Positions 36,502 to 50,585 of a stretch of 64,000 nucleotides of DNA are shown here, in pieces. The position numbers and the translations under genes are program-made. The stretch is from Ceriagrion tenellum (lineage: Eukaryota; Arthropoda; Insecta; Odonata; Coenagrionidae). Each line of letters opens with the position of its first letter. Within the stretch, counting starts at the first letter, position 1. The stretch covers positions 1 to 64,000 of the forward strand of contig CAUJGU010000339.1 of assembly GCA_963169105.1 (NCBI GenBank), in the 5' to 3' direction. Below the pieces are notes generated by a model. The model did no database searches, was not told where the DNA came from, and saw only the letters and a list, made by a program, of their open reading frames with translations.

Positions 36502-38849
36502 ATGCGGGAAGAGCTTCAAACCGCTTCACTCTACGACTCATGGTTTGCTCGCTGCGAGCTAGTTCAAAGGCGTAAGTAATTCTGATATTTCACATAATTA
36601 GTCTCTTTCGATTTCCTCACTCCGACTACTATAAGGCTTTGAAACATTTATTATGAATCTCTGTTTTTATAATGTATAGCTAAATAACTGTCCCGCATCA
36701 AAAAGGAAACCGAAAGTGTATATTTATTTCGTCAAATTACACAGACACTGGAAACAAAATGAAAGTAGGGAAAATGTCAGCACTTAAAATGCATTAATAA
36801 TTCACTGCCGAACCTTCAACAAATATTAAGGATATAACAGGATTTTATGCTTACTTATCGGTAATGTATTCTGTTTGTATATAAATATTAATTACGACTG
36901 GAATGTGTTTGTTGTGTGATACAGGCTTTAAAACGTTCTCGTAGTAGTTGATGTTGTACAATGTACCACCAAACTCGATTGGTTGACGACAAGTATCTAC
37001 CTATCTCTACCCTCTGTCATACTTTTTATTTAGAAATAGGGTCGTCATTCCATTTGATTTGATATCGGTCTCGAGAATTACAATCTCAGCTTTCTTCCAT
37101 ACCGTTTTTCCTCCATAGTGAGTTCTAGAATAGAAATTTAGGAAACTGATAGTCCATGTTTTACCAATCATAAGAATCGTTTCCTTCTAAATTTGGTTTA
37201 CAGCTTTCGCGTTTAATTGGCTTTCCTTCAACCGCTTAAGTCGTACCTTGATTTTACCAACTGATTTTAAACATCCTTGGAACGAGCCACGTATAAAATG
37301 TCGGGAGACTTTTCCACTTGTTCCTCCTCTCAGTCCATGTTTCCTTGCTATACAGAAGAAGTCTCCTCGAAGAGGTCTGGCTTCACTTTTTAGCCCGAAG
37401 TCGATGATGTTGTGCAGATGTCCAATTTTAAGCAATGGTTGACCACAGGCGTCCACTACTCTCTACCCTCATCCATTGTATCCTCATGTTATCAAAAAGG
37501 CTTTTTCTTTTTACAACATTTTCACACAATCTTGGAACGCGCCGCGTCTAAATGCCTGGGAGTATTTTCTAATTCTCCTCCCCACACACAATGGCGCTAT
37601 CATTTACAGAAATGCACTCTGCGAAGCGGACGATATCAGTATTCCGTCAAAGTTATTTTGATGTAGTCGGCATAAAACGTTGACGATTTCTCTCGACAAC
37701 GATATTCGCACGATATATGCTGAATCGCATTCCACTACACCTTCTTTCTGCAGATATATTTATTCTTCCTTCGTTATCAATTCCTCCCTCTTGGATATTC
37801 AATCCGGTATTCACTCTCATGTCACATCGTTCGCTCTTGCTCTGTGTGCAATCTGGAATTTGGTCAATTGTCTCAGTCGGCTGAAAATGTACCTTTGTGG
37901 TAAATATGTTGCATTTTGCGAAGGACATTTGAAGTTTCTTACTCGTCGTCCGCATAAACTACGTAATCAACAGCGAAAAGAATCATTGGGATAGTTTTTT
38001 CTTGTACTGCTATGTATCCGAGATTCTCGTTGAGCACTTTTTCCATAGATTCGTGCATACATTTTTTAATTAGAGATAAGGCAAAGTGAGCATCTCTTAT
38101 TCACACAGTTTTTTTCTCTCGACTAAAAATTTAGGGACGCCTCGTCGTCAACGAACGATAATATCCACATAACTGCTCGTTTTTCGTTGTATCACGTTCC
38201 ACGTAGAAAAAAATGTCCCCGACACGAGAAACGGACGGTTTATTTTTATTAAAAGTTTCCGTTGTTTAACATCCTACTTCTTAAACTTACTTTCAAACCG
38301 CCTAGTTCCATCTATAAAAATATGGCCGAATTTTTATGTTGCTAGGTATCATCTACTCCTCATTTTTCGTGTTTTATTTTCTCCGAGTTCCGCGGCATAT
38401 CACGACTTACTCTAGCAATTACTAATTTGATTTGTAATTTTATTGTTCAGCCTGTTGCGTGGAAGGATACGGTTTTGCGTTAATGCTTATTAAGAAACAT
38501 TTTGTAAGCTAAAGTAATACTTCACGATTAGGAGATAAATAAAACACTCTGGAAAACCTAAAGTCGCCAACGTAATTATCAGCCTCGTACATGTTATACA
38601 TCATGGCAAATCGCCCTTGAATGAAATTAATTTATGAAACGATAGATTGACCATTTTGTTTCCTAGTATTACTTTAGGTAAGCGAGATTACACTTTAGTA
38701 TGTTTCCCAGGCTCATCCTACCGTCAATATTTTTCCTTTTTTGATGAATGCACATCGATTGTTATTCATTTTCGTGTTTTCTGAAATAGCAAGAAAAATA
38801 AACATCAAACCGAAAATCTGACAATATTTTTCCCTTTTCATTTTTCAAG
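36502..38849 (+). repeat. Unit 17
   Basis: The 5' end is like unit 16 (TTTTTATAATG), but the body lacks the 4-bp deletion and has CTAGCAATT and TGTTATTCATT, so the family changes inside the unit. It ends GACAATATTTTTCCC like unit 14. Confidence 0.97.
37187..38272 (-). pseudogene. Decayed RT, unit 17
   Basis: YADD at 37945-37956 with the common stop and no extra frameshift. Confidence 0.68.
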
Positions 38850-41196
38850 ATGCGGGAAGAGCTTCAAACCGCTTCACTCTACGACTCATGGTTTGCTCGC
38901 TGCGAGCTAGTTCAAAGGCGTAAGTAATTCTGATATTTCACATAATTAGTCTCTTTCGATTTCCTCACTCCGACTACTATAAGGCTTTGAAACATTTATT
39001 ATGAATCTCTGTTTTGATAATGTATAGCTAAATAACTGTCCCGCATCAAAAAGGAAACCGAAAGTGTATATTTATTTCGTCAAATTACACAGACACTGGA
39101 AACAAAATGAAAGTAGGGAAAATGTCAGCACTTAAAAGGCATTAATAATTCACTTCCGAACCTTCAACAAATATTAAGGATATAACAGGATTTTATGCTT
39201 ACTTATCGGTAATGTATTCTGTTTGTATATAAATATTAATTACGACTGGAATGTGTTTGTTGTGTGATACAGGCTTTAAAACGTTCTCGTAGTAGTTGAT
39301 GTTGTACAATGTACCACCAAACTCGATTGGTTGACGACAAGTATCTACCTATCTCTACCCTCTGTCATACTTTTTATTTAGAAATAGGGTCGTCATTCCA
39401 TTTGATTTGATATCGGTCTCGAGAATTACAATCTCAGCTTTCTTCCATACCGTTTTTCCTCCATAGTGAGTTCTAGAATAGAAATTTAGGAAACTGATAG
39501 TCCATGTTTTACCAATCATAAGAATCGTTTCCTTCTAAATTTGGTTTACAGCTTTCGCGTTTAATTGGCTTTCCTTCAACCGCTTAAGTCGTACCTTGAT
39601 TTTACCAACTGATTTTAAACATCCTTGGAACGAGCCACGTATAAAATGTCGGGAGACTTTTCCACTTGTTCCTCCTCTCAGTCCATGTTTCCTTGCTATA
39701 CAGAAGAAGTCTCCTCGAAGAGGTCTGGCTTCACTTTTTAGCCCGAAGTCGATGATGTTGTGCAGATGTCCAATTTTAAGCAATGGTTGACCACAGGCGT
39801 CCACTACTCTCTACCCTCATCCATTGTATCCTCATGTTATCAAAAAGGCTTTTTCTTTTTACAACATTTTCACACAATCTTGGAACGCGCCGCGTCTAAA
39901 TGCCTGGGAGTATTTTCTAATTCTCCTCCCCACACACAATGGCGCTATCATTTACAGAAATGCACTCTGCGAAGCGGACGATATCAGTATTCCGTCAAAG
40001 TTATTTTGATGTAGTGGGCATAAAACGTTGACGATTTCTCTCGACAACGATATTCGCACGATATATGCTGAATCGCATTCCACTACACCTTCTTTCTGCA
40101 GATATATTTATTCTTCCTTCGTTATCAATTCCTCCCTCTTGGATATTCAATCCGGTATTCACTCTCATGTCACATCGTTCGCTCTTGCTCTGTTTGCAAT
40201 CTGGAATTTGGTCAATTGTCTCAGTCGGCTGAAAATGTACCTTTGTGGTAAATATGTTGCATTTTGCGAAGGACATTTGAAGTTTCTTACTCGTCGTCCG
40301 CATAAACTACGTAATCAACAGCGAATGAATCATTGGGATAGTTTTTTCTTGTACTGCTATGTATCCGAGATTCTCGTTGAGCACTTTTTCCATAGATTCG
40401 TGCATACATTTTTTAATTAGAGATAAGGCAAAGTGAGCATCTCTTATTCACACCGTTTTTTTCTCTCGACTAAAAATTTAGGGACGCCTCGTCGTCAACG
40501 AACGATAATATCCACATAACTGCTCGTTTTTCGTTGTATCACGTTCCACGTAGAAAAAAATGTCCCCGACACGAGAAACGGACGGTTTATTTTTATTAAA
40601 AGTTTCCGTTGTTTAACATCCTACTTCTTAAACTTACTTTCAAACCGCCTAGTTCCATCTATAAAAATATGGCCGAATTTTTATGTTGCTAGGTATCATC
40701 TACTCCTCATTTTTCGTGTTTTATTTTCTCCGAGTTCCGCGGCATATCACGACTTACTCTAACAATTACTAATTTGATTTGTAATTTTATTGTTCAGCCT
40801 GTTGCGTGGAAGGATACGGTTTTGCGTTAATGCTTATTAAGAAACATTTTGTAAGCTAAAGTAATACTTCACGATTAGGAGATAAATAAAACACTCTGGA
40901 AAACCTAAAGTCGCCAACGTAATTATCAGCCTCGTACATGTTATACATCATGGCAAATCGCCCTTGAATGAAATTAATTTATGAAACGATAGATTGACCA
41001 TTTTGTTTCCTAGTATTACTTTAGGTAAGCGAGATTACACTTTAGTATGTTTCCCAGGCTCATCCTACCGTCAATATTTTTCCTTTTTTGATGAATGCAC
41101 ATCGATTGTTGTTCATTTTCGTGTTTTCTGAAATAGCAAGAAAAAAAAACATCAAACCGAAAATCTGACAACATTTTTCCCTTTTCATTTTTCAAG
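38850..41196 (+). repeat. Unit 18
   Basis: Belongs to the unit 4 family (CACTTCCG, TAGTGGGCAT, CAGCGAATGAATC). Confidence 0.97.
39535..40619 (-). pseudogene. Decayed RT with extra frameshift, unit 18
   Basis: YADD at 40293-40304; same 1-base loss as unit 4, near 40324. Confidence 0.68.
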
Positions 41197-43543
41197 ATGC
41201 GGGAAGAGCTTCAAACCGCTTCACTCTACGACTCATGGTTTGCTCGCTGCGAGCTAGTTCAAAGGCGTAAGTAATTCTGATATTTCACATAATTAGTCTC
41301 TTTCGATTTCCTCACTCCGACTAATATAAGGCTTTGAAACATTTATTATGAATCTCTGTTTTGATAATGTATAGCTAAATAACTGTCCCGCATCAAAAAG
41401 GAAACCGAAAGTGTATATTTATTTCGTCAAATTACACAGACACTGGAAACAAAATGAAAGTAGGGAAAATGTCAGCACTTAAAATGCATTAATAATTCAC
41501 TGCCGAACCTTCAACAAATATTAAGGATATAACAGGATTTTATGCTTACTTATCGGTAATGTATTCTGTTTGTATATAAATATTAATTACGACTGGAATG
41601 TGTTTGTTGTGTGATACAGGCTTTAAAACGTTCTCGTAGTAGTTGATGTTGTACAATGTACCACCAAACTCGATTGGTTGACGACAAGTATCTACCTATC
41701 TCTACCCTCTGTCATACTTTTTATTTAGAAATAGGGTCGTCATTCCATTTGATTTGATATCGGTCTCGAGAATTACAATCTCAGCTTTCTTCCATACCGT
41801 TTTTCCTCCATAGTGAGTTCTAGAATAGAAATTTAGGAAACTGATAGTCCATGTTTTACCAATCATAAGAATCGTTTCCTTCTAAATTTGGTTTACAGCT
41901 TTCGCGTTTAATTGGCTTTCCTTCAACCGCTTAAGTCGTACCTTGATTTTACCAACTGATTTTAAACATCCTTGGAACGAGCCACGTATAAAATGTCGGG
42001 AGACTTTTCCACTTGTTCCTCCTCTCAGTCCATGTTTCCTTGCTATACAGAAGAAGTCTCCTCGAAGAGGTCTGGCTTCACTTTTTAGCCCGAAGTCGAT
42101 GATGTTGTGCAGATGTCCAATTTTAAGCAATGGTTGACCACAGGCGTCCACTACTCTCTACCCTCATCCATTGTATCCTCATGTTATCAAAAAGGCTTTT
42201 TCTTTTTACAACATTTTCACACAATCTTGGAACGCGCCGCGTCTAAATGCCTGGGAGTATTTTCTAATTCTCCTCCCCACACACAATGGCGCTATCATTT
42301 ACAGAAATGCACTCTGCGAAGCGGACGATATCAGTATTCCGTCAAAGTTATTTTGATGTAGTGGGCATAAAACGTTGACGATTTCTCTCGACAACGATAT
42401 TCGCACGATATATGCTGAATCGCATTCCACTACACCTTCTTTCTGCAGATATATTTATTCTTCCTTCGTTATCAATTCCTCCCTCTTGGATATTCAATCC
42501 GGTATTCACTCTCATGTCACATCGTTCGCTCTTGCTCTGTTTGCAATCTGGAATTTGGTCAATTGTCTCAGTCGGCTGAAAATGTACCTTTGTGGTAAAT
42601 ATGTTGCATTTTGCGAAGGACATTTGAAGTTTCTTACTCGTCGTCCGCATAAACTACGTAATCAACAGCGAATGAATCATTGGGATAGTTTTTTCTTGTA
42701 CTGCTATGTATCCGAGATTCTCGTTGAGCACTTTTTCCATAGATTCGTGCATACATTTTTTAATTAGAGATAAGGCAAAGTGAGCATCTCTTATTCACAC
42801 CGTTTTTTTCTCTCGACTAAAAATTTAGGGACGCCTCGTCGTCAACGAACGATAATATCCACATAACTGCTCGTTTTTCGTTGTATCACGTTCCACGTAG
42901 AAAAAAATGTCCCCGACACGAGAAACGGACGGTTTATTTTTATTAAAAGTTTCCGTTGTTTAACATCCTACTTCTTAAACTTACTTTCAAACCGCCTAGT
43001 TCCATCTATAAAAATATGGCCGAATTTTTATGTTGCTAGGTATCATCTACTCCTCATTTTTCGTGTTTTATTTTCTCCGAGTTCCGCGGCATATCACGAC
43101 TTACTCTAACAATTACTAATTTGATTTGTAATTTTATTGTTCAGCCTGTTGCGTGGAAGGATACGGTTTTGCGTTAATGCTTATTAAGAAACATTTTGTA
43201 AGCTAAAGTAATACTTCACGATTAGGAGATAAATAAAACACTCTGGAAAACCTAAAGTCGCCAACGTAATTATCAGCCTCGTACATGTTATACATCATGG
43301 CAAATCGCCCTTGAATGAAATTAATTTATGAAACGATAGATTGACCATTTTGTTTCCTAGTATTACTTTAGGTAAGCGAGATTACACTTTAGTATGTTTC
43401 CCAGGCTCATCCTACCGTCAATATTTTTCCTTTTTTGATGAATGCACATCGATTGTTGTTCATTTTCGTGTTTTCTGAAATAGCAAGAAAAAAAAACATC
43501 AAACCGAAAATCTGACAACATTTTTCCCTTTTCATTTTTCAAG
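41197..43543 (+). repeat. Unit 19
   Basis: Same family as unit 18, with CACTGCCG. GACTAATATAAGG near 41320 is private. Confidence 0.97.
41882..42966 (-). pseudogene. Decayed RT with extra frameshift, unit 19
   Basis: YADD at 42640-42651; 1-base loss near 42671. Confidence 0.68.
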
Positions 43544-45890
43544 ATGCGGGAAGAGCTTCAAACCGCTTCACTCTACGACTCATGGTTTGCTCGCTGCGAG
43601 CTAGTTCAAAGGCGTAAGTAATTCTGATATTTCACATAATTAGTCTCTTTCGATTTCCTCACTCCGACTACTATAAGGCTTTGAAACATTTATTATGAAT
43701 CTCTGTTTTGATAATGTATAGCTAAATAACTGTCCCGCATCAAAAAGGAAACCGAAAGTGTATATTTATTTCGTCAAATTACACAGACACTGGAAACAAA
43801 ATGAAAGTAGGGAAAATGTCAGCACTTAAAATGCATTAATAATTCACTGCCGAACCTTCAACAAATATTAAGGATATAACAGGATTTTATGCTTACTTAT
43901 CGGTAATGTATTCTGTTTGTATATAAATATTAATTACGACTGGAATGTGTTTGTTGTGTGATACAGGCTTTAAAACGTTCTCGTAGTAGTTGATGTTGTA
44001 CAATGTACCACCAAACTCGATTGGTTGACGACAAGTATCTACCTATCTCTACCCTCTGTCATACTTTTTATTTAGAAATAGGGTCGTCATTCCATTTGAT
44101 TTGATATCGGTCTCGAGAATTACAATCTCAGCTTTCTTCCATACCGTTTTTCCTCCATAGTGAGTTCTAGAATAGAAATTTAGGAAACTGATAGTCCATG
44201 TTTTACCAATCATAAGAATCGTTTCCTTCTAAATTTGGTTTACAGCTTTCGCGTTTAATTGGCTTTCCTTCAACCGCTTAAGTCGTACCTTGATTTTACC
44301 AACTGATTTTAAACATCCTTGGAACGAGCCACGTATAAAATGTCGGGAGACTTTTCCACTTGTTCCTCCTCTCAGTCCATGTTTCCTTGCTATACAGAAG
44401 AAGTCTCCTCGAAGAGGTCTGGCTTCACTTTTTAGCCCGAAGTCGATGATGTTGTGCAGATGTCCAATTTTAAGCAATGGTTGACCACAGGCGTCCACTA
44501 CTCTCTACCCTCATCCATTGTATCCTCATGTTATCAAAAAGGCTTTTTCTTTTTACAACATTTTCACACAATCTTGGAACGCGCCGCGTCTAAATGCCTG
44601 GGAGTATTTTCTAATTCTCCTCCCCACACACAATGGCGCTATCATTTACAGAAATGCACTCTGCGAAGCGGACGATATCAGTATTCCGTCAAAGTTATTT
44701 TGATGTAGTGGGCATAAAACGTTGACGATTTCTCTCGACAACGATATTCGCACGATATATGCTGAATCGCATTCCACTACACCTTCTTTCTGCAGATATA
44801 TTTATTCTTCCTTCGTTATCAATTCCTCCCTCTTGGATATTCAATCCGGTATTCACTCTCATGTCACATCGTTCGCTCTTGCTCTGTTTGCAATCTGGAA
44901 TTTGGTCAATTGTCTCAGTCGGCTGAAAATGTACCTTTGTGGTAAATATGTTGCATTTTGCGAAGGACATTTGAAGTTTCTTACTCGTCGTCCGCATAAA
45001 CTACGTAATCAACAGCGAATGAATCATTGGGATAGTTTTTTCTTGTACTGCTATGTATCCGAGATTCTCGTTGAGCACTTTTTCCATAGATTCGTGCATA
45101 CATTTTTTAATTAGAGATAAGGCAAAGTGAGCATCTCTTATTCACACCGTTTTTTTCTCTCGACTAAAAATTTAGGGACGCCTCGTCGTCAACGAACGAT
45201 AATATCCACATAACTGCTCGTTTTTCGTTGTATCACGTTCCACGTAGAAAAAAATGTCCCCGACACGAGAAACGGACGGTTTATTTTTATTAAAAGTTTC
45301 CGTTGTTTAACATCCTACTTCTTAAACTTACTTTCAAACCGCCTAGTTCCATCTATAAAAATATGGCCGAATTTTTATGTTGCTAGGTATCATCTACTCC
45401 TCATTTTTCGTGTTTTATTTTCTCCGAGTTCCGCGGCATATCACGACTTACTCTAACAATTACTAATTTGATTTGTAATTTTATTGTTCAGCCTGTTGCG
45501 TGGAAGGATACGGTTTTGCGTTAATGCTTATTAAGAAACATTTTGTAAGCTAAAGTAATACTTCACGATTAGGAGATAAATAAAACACTCTGGAAAACCT
45601 AAAGTCGCCAACGTAATTATCAGCCTCGTACATGTTATACATCATGGCAAATCGCCCTTGAATGAAATTAATTTATGAAACGATAGATTGACCATTTTGT
45701 TTCCTAGTATTACTTTAGGTAAGCGAGATTACACTTTAGTATGTTTCCCAGGCTCATCCTACCGTCAATATTTTTCCTTTTTTGATGAATGCACATCGAT
45801 TGTTGTTCATTTTCGTGTTTTCTGAAATAGCAAGAAAAAAAAACATCAAACCGAAAATCTGACAACATTTTTCCCTTTTCATTTTTCAAG
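43544..45890 (+). repeat. Unit 20
   Basis: Differs from unit 19 by eye only at the latter's private GACTAATATAAGG site. Confidence 0.97.
44229..45313 (-). pseudogene. Decayed RT with extra frameshift, unit 20
   Basis: YADD at 44987-44998; 1-base loss near 45018. Confidence 0.68.
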
Positions 45891-48238
45891 ATGCGGGAAG
45901 AGCTTCAAACCGCTTCACTCTACGACTCATGGTTTGCTCGCTGCGAGCTAGTTCAAAGGCGTAAGTAATTCTGATATTTCACATAATTAGTCTCTTTCGA
46001 TTTCCTCACTCCGACTACTATAAGGCTTTGAAACATTTATTATGAATCTCTGTTTTGATAATGTATAGCTAAATAACTGTCCCGCATCAAAAAGGAAACC
46101 GAAAGTGTATATTTATTTCGTCAAATTACACAGACACTGGAAACAAAATGAAAGTAGGGAAAATGTCAGCACTTAAAATGCATTAATAATTCACTGCCGA
46201 ACCTTCAACAAATATTAAGGATATAACAGGATTTTATGCTTACTTATCGGTAATGTATTCTGTTTGTATATAAATATTAATTACGACTGGAATGTGTTTG
46301 TTGTGTGATACAGGCTTTAAAACGTTCTCGTAGTAGTTGATGTTGTACAATGTACCACCAAACTCGATTGGTTGACGACAAGTATCTACCTATCTCTACC
46401 CTCTGTCATACTTTTTATTTAGAAATAGGGTCGTCATTCCATTTGATTTGATATCGGTCTCGAGAATTACAATCTCAGCTTTCTTCCATACCGTTTTTCC
46501 TCCATAGTGAGTTCTAGAATAGAAATTTAGGAAACTGATAGTCCATGTTTTACCAATCATAAGAATCGTTTCCTTCTAAATTTGGTTTACAGCTTTCGCG
46601 TTTAATTGGCTTTCCTTCAACCGCTTAAGTCGTACCTTGATTTTACCAACTGATTTTAAACATCCTTGGAACGAGCCACGTATAAAATGTCGGGAGACTT
46701 TTCCACTTGTTCCTCCTCTCAGTCCATGTTTCCTTGCTATACAGAAGAAGTCTCCTCGAAGAGGTCTGGCTTCACTTTTTAGCCCGAAGTCGATGATGTT
46801 GTGCAGATGTCCAATTTTAAGCAATGGTTGACCACAGGCGTCCACTACTCTCTACTTTCTGCCATAAAATCCTCATGTTATCAAAAAGGCTTTTTCTTTT
46901 TACAACATTTTCACACAATCTTGGAACGCGCCGCGTCTAAATGCCTGGGAGTATTTTCTAATTCTCCTCCCCACACACAATGGCGCTATCATTTACAGAA
47001 ATGCACTCTGCGAAGCGGACGATATCAGTATTCCGTCAAAGTTATTTTGATGTAGTCGGCATAAAACGTTGACGATTTCTCTCGACAACGATATTCGCAC
47101 GATATATGCTGAATCGCATTCCACTACACCTTCTTTCTGCAGATATATTTATTCTTCCTTCGTTATCAATTCCTCCCTCTTGGATATTCAATCCGGTATT
47201 CACTCTCATGTCACATCGTTCGCTCTTGCTCTGTGTGCAATCTGGAATTTGGTCAATTGTCTCAGTCGGCTGAAAATGTACCTTTGTGGTAAATATGTTG
47301 CATTTTGCGAAGGACATTTGAAGTTTCTTACTCGTCGTCCGCATAAACTACGTAATCAACAGCGAAAAGAATCATTGGGATAGTTTTTTCTTGTACTGCT
47401 ATGTATCCGAGATTCTCGTTGAGCACTTTTTCCATAGATTTGTGCATACATTTTTTAATTAGAGATAAGGCAAAGTGAGCATCTCTTATTCACACAGTTT
47501 TTTTCTCTCGACTAAAAATTTAGGGACGCCTCGTCGTCAACGAACGATAATATCCACATAACTGCTCGTTTTTCGTTGTATCACGTTCCACGTAGAAAAA
47601 AATGTCCCCGACACGAGAAACGGACGGTTTATTTTTATTAAAAGTTTCCGTTGTTTAACATCCTACTTCTTAAACTTACTTTCAAACCGCCTAGTTCCAT
47701 CTATAAAAATATGGCCGAATTTTTATGTTGCTAGGTATCATCTACTCCTCATTTTTCGTGTTTTATTTTCTCCGAGTTCCGCGGCATATCACGACTTACT
47801 CTAGCAATTACTAATTTGATTTGTAATTTTATTGTTCAGCCTGTTGCGTGGAAGGATACGGTTTTGCGTTAATGCTTATTAAGAAACATTTTGTAAGCTA
47901 AAGTAATACTTCACGATTAGGAGATAAAAAAAACACTCTGGAAAACCTAAAGTCGCCAACGTAATTATCAGCCTCGTACATGTTATACATCATGGCAAAT
48001 CGCCCTTGAATGAAATTAATTTATGAAACGATAGATTGACCATTTTGTTTCCTAGTATTACTTTAGGTAAGCGAGATTACACTTTAGTATGTTTCCCAGG
48101 CTCATCCTACCGTCAATATTTTTCCTTTTTTGATGAATGCACATCGATTGTTATTCATTTTCGTGTTTTCTGAAATAGCAAGAAAAATAAACATCAAACC
48201 GAAAATCTGACAACATTTTTCCCTTTTCATTTTTCAAG
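45891..48238 (+). repeat. Unit 21
   Basis: Counterpart of unit 3 (CTTTCTGCCATAAAATCC and TAGATTTGTGCAT), but with AAAATGCATT and with ATAAAAAAAAC in the 3' part where unit 3 has ATAAATAAAAC. Confidence 0.97.
46576..47661 (-). pseudogene. Decayed RT, unit 21
   Basis: YADD at 47334-47345 with the common stop. Confidence 0.68.
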
Positions 48239-50585
48239 ATGCGGGAAGAGCTTCAAACCGCTTCACTCTACGACTCATGGTTTGCTCGCTGCGAGCTAGT
48301 TCAAAGGCGTAAGTAATTCTGATATTTCACATAATTAGTCTCTTTCGATTTCCTCACTCCGACTACTATAAGGCTTTGAAACATTTATTATGAATCTCTG
48401 TTTTGATAATGTATAGCTAAATAACTGTCCCGCATCAAAAAGGAAACCGAAAGTGTATATTTATTTCGTCAAATTACACAGACACTGGAAACAAAATGAA
48501 AGTAGGGAAAATGTCAGCACTTAAAAGGCATTAATAATTCACTTCCGAACCTTCAACAAATATTAAGGATATAACAGGATTTTATGCTTACTTATCGGTA
48601 ATGTATTCTGTTTGTATATAAATATTAATTACGACTGGAATGTGTTTGTTGTGTGATACAGGCTTTAAAACGTTCTCGTAGTAGTTGATGTTGTACAATG
48701 TACCACCAAACTCGATTGGTTGACGACAAGTATCTACCTATCTCTACCCTCTGTCATACTTTTTATTTAGAAATAGGGTCGTCATTCCATTTGATTTGAT
48801 ATCGGTCTCGAGAATTAAAATCTCAGCTTTCTTCCATACCGTTTTTCCTCCATAGTGAGTTCTAGAATAGAAATTTAGGAAACTGATAGTCCATGTTTTA
48901 CCAATCATAAGAATCGTTTCCTTCTAAATTTGGTTTACAGCTTTCGCGTTTAATTGGCTTTCCTTCAACCGCTTAAGTCGTACCTTGATTTTACCAACTG
49001 ATTTTAAACATCCTTGGAACGAGCCACGTATAAAATGTCGGGAGACTTTTCCACTTGTTCCTCCTCTCAGTCCATGTTTCCTTGCTATACAGAAGAAGTC
49101 TCCTCGAAGAGGTCTGGCTTCACTTTTTAGCCCGAAGTCGATGATGTTGTGCAGATGTCCAATTTTAAGCAATGGTTGACCACAGGCGTCCACTACTCTC
49201 TACCCTCATCCATTGTATCCTCATGTTATCAAAAAGGCTTTTTCTTTTTACAACATTTTCACACAATCTTGGAACGCGCCGCGTCTAAATGCCTGGGAGT
49301 ATTTTCTAATTCTCCTCCCCACACACAATGGCGCTATCATTTACAGAAATGCACTCTGCGAAGCGGACGATATCAGTATTCCGTCAAAGTTATTTTGATG
49401 TAGTGGGCATAAAACGTTGACGATTTCTCTCGACAACGATATTCGCACGATATATGCTGAATCGCATTCCACTACACCTTCTTTCTGCAGATATATTTAT
49501 TCTTCCTTCGTTATCAATTCCTCCCTCTTGGATATTCAATCCGGTATTCACTCTCATGTCACATCGTTCGCTCTTGCTCTGTTTGCAATCTGGAATTTGG
49601 TCAATTGTCTCAGTCGGCTGAAAATGTACCTTTGTGGTAAATATGTTGCATTTTGCGAAGGACATTTGAAGTTTCTTACTCGTCGTCCGCATAAACTACG
49701 TAATCAACAGCGAATGAATCATTGGGATAGTTTTTTCTTGTACTGCTATGTATCCGAGATTCTCGTTGAGCACTTTTTCCATAGATTCGTGCATACATTT
49801 TTTAATTAGAGATAAGGCAAAGTGAGCATCTCTTATTCACACCGTTTTTTTCTCTCGACTAAAAATTTAGGGACGCCTCGTCGTCAACGAACGATAATAT
49901 CCACATAACTGCTCGTTTTTCGTTGTATCACGTTCCACGTAGAAAAAAATGTCCCCGACACGAGAAACGGACGGTTTATTTTTATTAAAAGTTTCCGTTG
50001 TTTAACATCCTACTTCTTAAACTTACTTTCAAACCGCCTAGTTCCATCTATAAAAATATGGCCGAATTTTTATGTTGCTAGGTATCATCTACTCCTCATT
50101 TTTCGTGTTTTATTTTCTCCGAGTTCCGCGGCATATCACGACTTACTCTAACAATTACTAATTTGATTTGTAATTTTATTGTTCAGCCTGTTGCGTGGAA
50201 GGATACGGTTTTGCGTTAATGCTTATTAAGAAACATTTTGTAAGCTAAAGTAATACTTCACGATTAGGAGATAAATAAAACACTCTGGAAAACCTAAAGT
50301 CGCCAACGTAATTATCAGCCTCGTACATGTTATACATCATGGCAAATCGCCCTTGAATGAAATTAATTTATGAAACGATAGATTGACCATTTTGTTTCCT
50401 AGTATTACTTTAGGTAAGCGAGATTACACTTTAGTATGTTTCCCAGGCTCATCCTACCGTCAATATTTTTCCTTTTTTGATGAATGCACATCGATTGTTG
50501 TTCATTTTCGTGTTTTCTGAAATAGCAAGAAAAAAAAACATCAAACCGAAAATCTGACAACATTTTTCCCTTTTCATTTTTCAAG
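48239..50585 (+). repeat. Unit 22
   Basis: Unit 4 family, with GAATTAAAATCTC (near 48813) as in units 3, 4 and 23. Units 22 and 23 look identical and probably arose by duplication of one unit. Confidence 0.97.
48924..50008 (-). pseudogene. Decayed RT with extra frameshift, unit 22
   Basis: YADD at 49682-49693; 1-base loss near 49713. Confidence 0.68.
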
